64,000 nt of DNA, taken from NCBI GenBank assembly GCA_951799445.1, contig OX637289.1:29264245-29328244 (forward strand). Direction: 5' to 3'. The notes under the pieces are model-generated. The model was given only the letters and a program-made list of their open reading frames with translations. It had not been told where the DNA came from and searched no databases. The position numbers were made by a program, and so were the translations under genes. Position 1 is the stretch's first letter, and each line of letters opens with the position of its first letter. The stretch comes from Pseudisothecium myosuroides. Lineage: Eukaryota > Streptophyta > Bryopsida > Hypnales > Lembophyllaceae. Shown here in pieces: positions 60,130 to 64,000 of this stretch.

Positions 60130-61250
60130 ACCAACAAAGCTCCAGAACTACAAGCGCCCGTCGCCACACAATCGTGAACTTCGTACACACGATCTGCTAA
60201 AAATTAACAGCTAACTCCTTGCCTATCATACCATCTCTCATCAGAGTCTTCTGTGGCAAAAGCATCCGCTAGCCAACGTTGCCTGCTCACAAGATTCCAC
60301 ACCGTAAGTATTCCTCTTAGTGCAGAATTTGGGCTTACAAGCAACGCAAAATCAAAACCCTAATCCTCCTGCACATGAAAATGAACTCGCACCAGAATTC
60401 TCACAAAAGAACCCTGAGCCCTAAACACAAACAACTGCAAACAATTGACATTTCTATTTGATCAAACGCAAGTCAAACCTAATCCCCCAACCCTCCTCAC
60501 CATCGCCAGGATGCTTACCTCGTTCAAATTCACAATATTGGCGCTCAACAATTGCCCCAATTCTACAACGAACCATCGTTCTCGATCTCCAGCATGAGGA
60601 GAAATTCGTAGTCGGGCGACTCTTCACAAAAACTCCATGCACGTTCGAAATTGGCCCCAAAACGATCACAAGTTCTTCGGAACGATCGTAGACCGCATCC
60701 GTTAAGCCTGCTCAGTGACGAAGTGTCATAGTTCAGAATATCAATCCTCCACCCTCCATCAAGATACCAAAGCTAAAGGCTAAAATTCTCCTCAAATTGA
60801 AGCCAAACCCAATCACGAAATCGGTGCTTGTAAATGATCATGGGAATCTTAACTGGAATTGAACCAAATTCCACTGCAATTGCTGTCTGGCTGCGCTCGA
60901 AGACTTAATTTATCAACGTACTGCGGAGACAGGGCTTGATCAAATCCAGCAAGAGGCCACGCGAACCTGACCTGGAAATGCAAGCCCGGATTTCTCCTGT
61001 CACGGGACCTTACGTGGACTCAATTTCGGCAAAGACTGAGGAGCCAAAATCGAATTTCCTGCGGCCCTTGAATGTAAAAGTTTGTTAAAAGTAAAATAAA
61101 ATAAAATAAAATCGAAATTCCACCTCAGATTAAGAAATGTTCACGTCCCTTTAAACCGATCGCGAATCACGTGATGACATGTGGCACTTCTTCATATAAA
61201 TACTCAATTTATCACATTGTTAACGAACCAACTCCCCTTCCTTCCTTTAG
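60130..61250 (-). promoter_or_regulatory. 5' leader and promoter region of the HMG-CoA lyase gene
   Basis: Upstream of the lyase start on the minus strand. It contains possible leader introns and no other coding region. A palindromic G-box (TCACGTGA) lies at 61167-61174. Confidence 0.4.
61167..61174. promoter_or_regulatory. G-box TCACGTGA
   Basis: Perfect palindrome around CACGTG, the site for bZIP and bHLH factors. On the plus strand a TATA-like CATATAAATA follows at 61193-61202, which could drive a rightward transcript. No gene is seen there. Confidence 0.35.
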
Positions 61251-64000
61251 AGATTGGGATAATCTTTCCCTAGATCTTTAGGAATGAATTTAGTTTAATC
61301 TGCAAAGAATGATTGCCTGGTTGGAAAATTGCAATGTTAGGGGGCTCTCACTCTTGGGGAGCCCAAAAATGACCCCTTAGCGTTGGTTAATAATGTTATA
61401 TGATCATATTCCATACAGTAGTTGTTGCTTCCGTGATTTATCAAGGTTAGACTATTTCAAATAAGTGTAGGTTGAAATATTATTGGATGTAAATTTATTG
61501 TGGTGTATCAATTTTTTTTTGTCATGATGCACCAAGGTGCTTCAAAGTCATAATTTTGAAATTTCACTTTGGGATGTGGAAATTGAAATTAGCATGTTTT
61601 TTTTCATGAACTTTTGAAATTTCAAATATGTAATTTGTGCACAAAAATGTAGTCCACTCCAAGTTCAATTTCCCAAGACTAGGAAAAATTTGCAAAGTTT
61701 TGAACAAAGATGGCACATCCATGGATTGTAAATTAGTGTACCTTAGTGAGCAAACAATGTATTGTGTGTTTTTCTTTGGCTATATAATCATGTAATTTTC
61801 TAAATTCCTTCATGTAATTAAAAAATTTTAGCGATTTGTGGGGATTTATTTTTTGGAATTATCTATTTCCAATTTCACTGTAAGATCCCAAGTATAACTT
61901 AGTTTTAATTAGTTTATACTAAAAAGAATATGAATCTGAAGTATTCACTATTATTCACTATTACTGAAATTTTAATAACCAAACTACAAGTAAATATTTG
62001 TTACATTGTAAGCTTTGGGTGATACATATGCTTTGGGTTTAAAAAATACATATTTCACTTGTAAAGTGATTCAAAGTTTTGATTTTTTTGTATTAATCTA
62101 TATTGAGAAGACTTATACATAACACTTTTGAGTTCATTTATAGTTTAATGTTGGTGTCAATAAATATAGAACTCAAGATTATAAAGCCATTACATTGTGT
62201 GTAGGATGTACAATATGTATTGTTAATAACTATGAGAACAAATGTCAATTTTATACTTCAATTAAAATAATCACTATTGTGAGCAATTTTGGTTGAGCCT
62301 CCCCCCACTATTTTAGAATATTATGTACAAAATAGTGAATATTTAGAGTGTCAAATTATTTAAAATTAATATTAATGAAAGTCAGTACTTTCAAACTTCT
62401 TGAAGTTGAATCTTTCTTTGATGACATTTTGAAATATCCATTAGAAAAAGAATGAGACCTAAAGATAGAGCCACAAGATCCTAGACAACAAGGAACATTG
62501 GCCAAAAATCCTAGAATTTAAAAAAAAAAATAAATTAAAAAAAAACAAAAAAAACTGCAAGGCTTGAATTGTGGGGATAGTTTAATTAAATAATTTTTAA
62601 ACTGAAAAAAAATCCTTAATGTTAAAATAAGTCCAAAGTTACCAAAGTCCAAAATTGTCGTGGCTGAAAAACTACCATGTCAATTTGATTGTGTAATTAA
62701 TTTTGTAATTTTATAACTTTGTAATTTTTTTAATTTTTAATTGTATAATATTTTTGTTATGTTTTGTGATGGTTCACAGTTTAGGAAATAGACTTGAAGC
62801 AAACCTCTCTTGGTTTCCTTTTCATTCTAGTGTGGTACATTTGCCACACTCTCACTACGTATAATACATTTGTCTCACATTCAAACTATTTGACATGCAC
62901 TATAATTGTCTCCCTAGAAGTCAGATTAAGGGAGTCTTAGTATATTCATCTAATTAATAATAAAAAACTTTGAAATTTTATAGAAAAGAAAGTAACTCTA
63001 CATGGACACAAAATAATGAGCATCCTTGGTAGAATGTTAAGTTCAATGTGAAAAACTAAAAATTAAATAGTATTCGATAAATGCCTCCCTTGTTGAGGTC
63101 AAGTCATACCTTGTTGAAGAAATACATCTTACATGCCATGTCAAATGAATAGTAAATTATATAATCTTGATGTTTTATTTTTATTACCAATAGGGAATAC
63201 TTGAGCACAAGTAGCTAGACTAAATAGAAAGTATTTAAATGCTTTAATTCAAGAACGCGGCCAATACCAATGCCAACACTATTTAGTCTATTTGCAAGGA
63301 TAGTTGAAAATAGGGTCACCAATAAAATTAAAGTTTACACAATTTTGGGAGAAGGGGGGTATTGATACTATGCAGGAATATTTCAACTTTATACATTAAC
63401 TTAAAATAGTGTCACATTGATAAATTAATTTCATATATATGCAATAAGGCCTTCTTTATGCAACATACAAAAGCCCTAGAAAGTAAGATTTCAAGTCAAT
63501 AAGAGTTTCAAAAATTGCCTAGTAGTATCATTGTACACTCAAATTTTCAGCCAATAAGGGGCATATTTTTACTTGGAAAGAGTGACATGTATCTAAGGCC
63601 AAACACGTAGATTGGTTGTCCCAAATCCTAGAAGCTAACCTTTCAAAGACAAATCATGGAACTTGATAGATTTTCTCCAAGACTTCTTAGGGTTGACTTC
63701 CATATGGAATTGGAGGTGGGTGAAGCCCATCAATTAGGAGTGGAATGGGAATCTGATTTTTCTATCATTTCATCGTTGATGGATGGGTTTCATCTAACTC
63801 CAACTCCACATAGAAGCTAGTCCTTAAAGATGCATTATACATAGATGTAGAGGCTAAGCCATTCTCATGGAGTCCGATTGTACAAATTTCAACCTTTTGT
63901 CCAATCACAAGTGAGGATATCAGGTCTCTTGCACAACAAATTGGCCCTGGCTTGTAGATGTAAGGTAGTTTGCTCTAAAAGTGAGCGGGCTCTAAAACCG
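61251..64000. other. AT-rich intergenic DNA, no gene
   Basis: Long A and T runs (for example near 62520). No coding frame, RNA gene or complete transposon was recognised. Confidence 0.55.

Noticed and set aside
1..64000. CRISPR array, rRNA or tRNA genes
   Set aside because: No such structures were seen. The regular arrays present are minisatellites without unique spacers.

Overview
This window is nuclear DNA of a plant. The genes are a PAT1-type GRAS regulator, a plant-type GT4 glycosyltransferase and a seven-exon mitochondrial HMG-CoA lyase, with GT/AG introns and many TTTAGGGTT-like strings. A piggyBac element and the compact genes make me lean towards an early-diverging land plant (bryophyte or lycophyte). 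The species cannot be fixed from the sequence.

Host DNA forms both flanks. On the left are the GRAS gene (2931-5180, +, one CDS intron) with a duplicated leader, a repeat-rich spacer, and an intronless glycosyltransferase (9547-11094, -). On the right is the HMG-CoA lyase (57657-60129, -), followed by AT-rich DNA. A second copy of the GRAS 3' untranslated region lies split in two, at about 13251-13326 and 56848-57298.

Everything between those halves (13327-56844, 43.5 kb) reads as mobile DNA nested five deep, with target-site duplications (TSDs) visible at each level. (1) A PIF/Harbinger-like element (TIR GAGCATTCCCACCA, TSD TGA) sits in the GRAS 3'UTR copy. (2) A piggyBac element (TTAA, TIR CCYTTGAACGGCCC) sits in it. 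(3) A 36-kb composite of a two-gene transposon family (TSD ACCCTCTC) sits in the piggyBac transposase ORF, just before its first catalytic Asp. (4) Inside that composite, a 4.9-kb solo-LTR-like element (TSD GCAGT) splits one large gene, and a hAT-like palindromic element (TSD CGTTCGGT) splits one small gene. (5) A second copy of the 4.9-kb LTR (TSD CTCCT) sits in the palindrome. Removing each insertion with one TSD copy restores the reading frame of each split coding sequence.

The most novel content is the level-3 family. It has two diverged tandem copies (A from 16131, B from 23167), each with one intronless gene of about 1,490 codons and a small second ORF on the same strand. The large protein has two CxxC...H zinc fingers and a probable RNase-H-fold transposase core. 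I cannot assign the family to a named superfamily with certainty; the 8-bp TSD and CAGGG-type ends fit hAT or P. Both large genes are broken by stops and frameshifts. The small gene is open in copy A, and in copy B is interrupted only by the palindrome.
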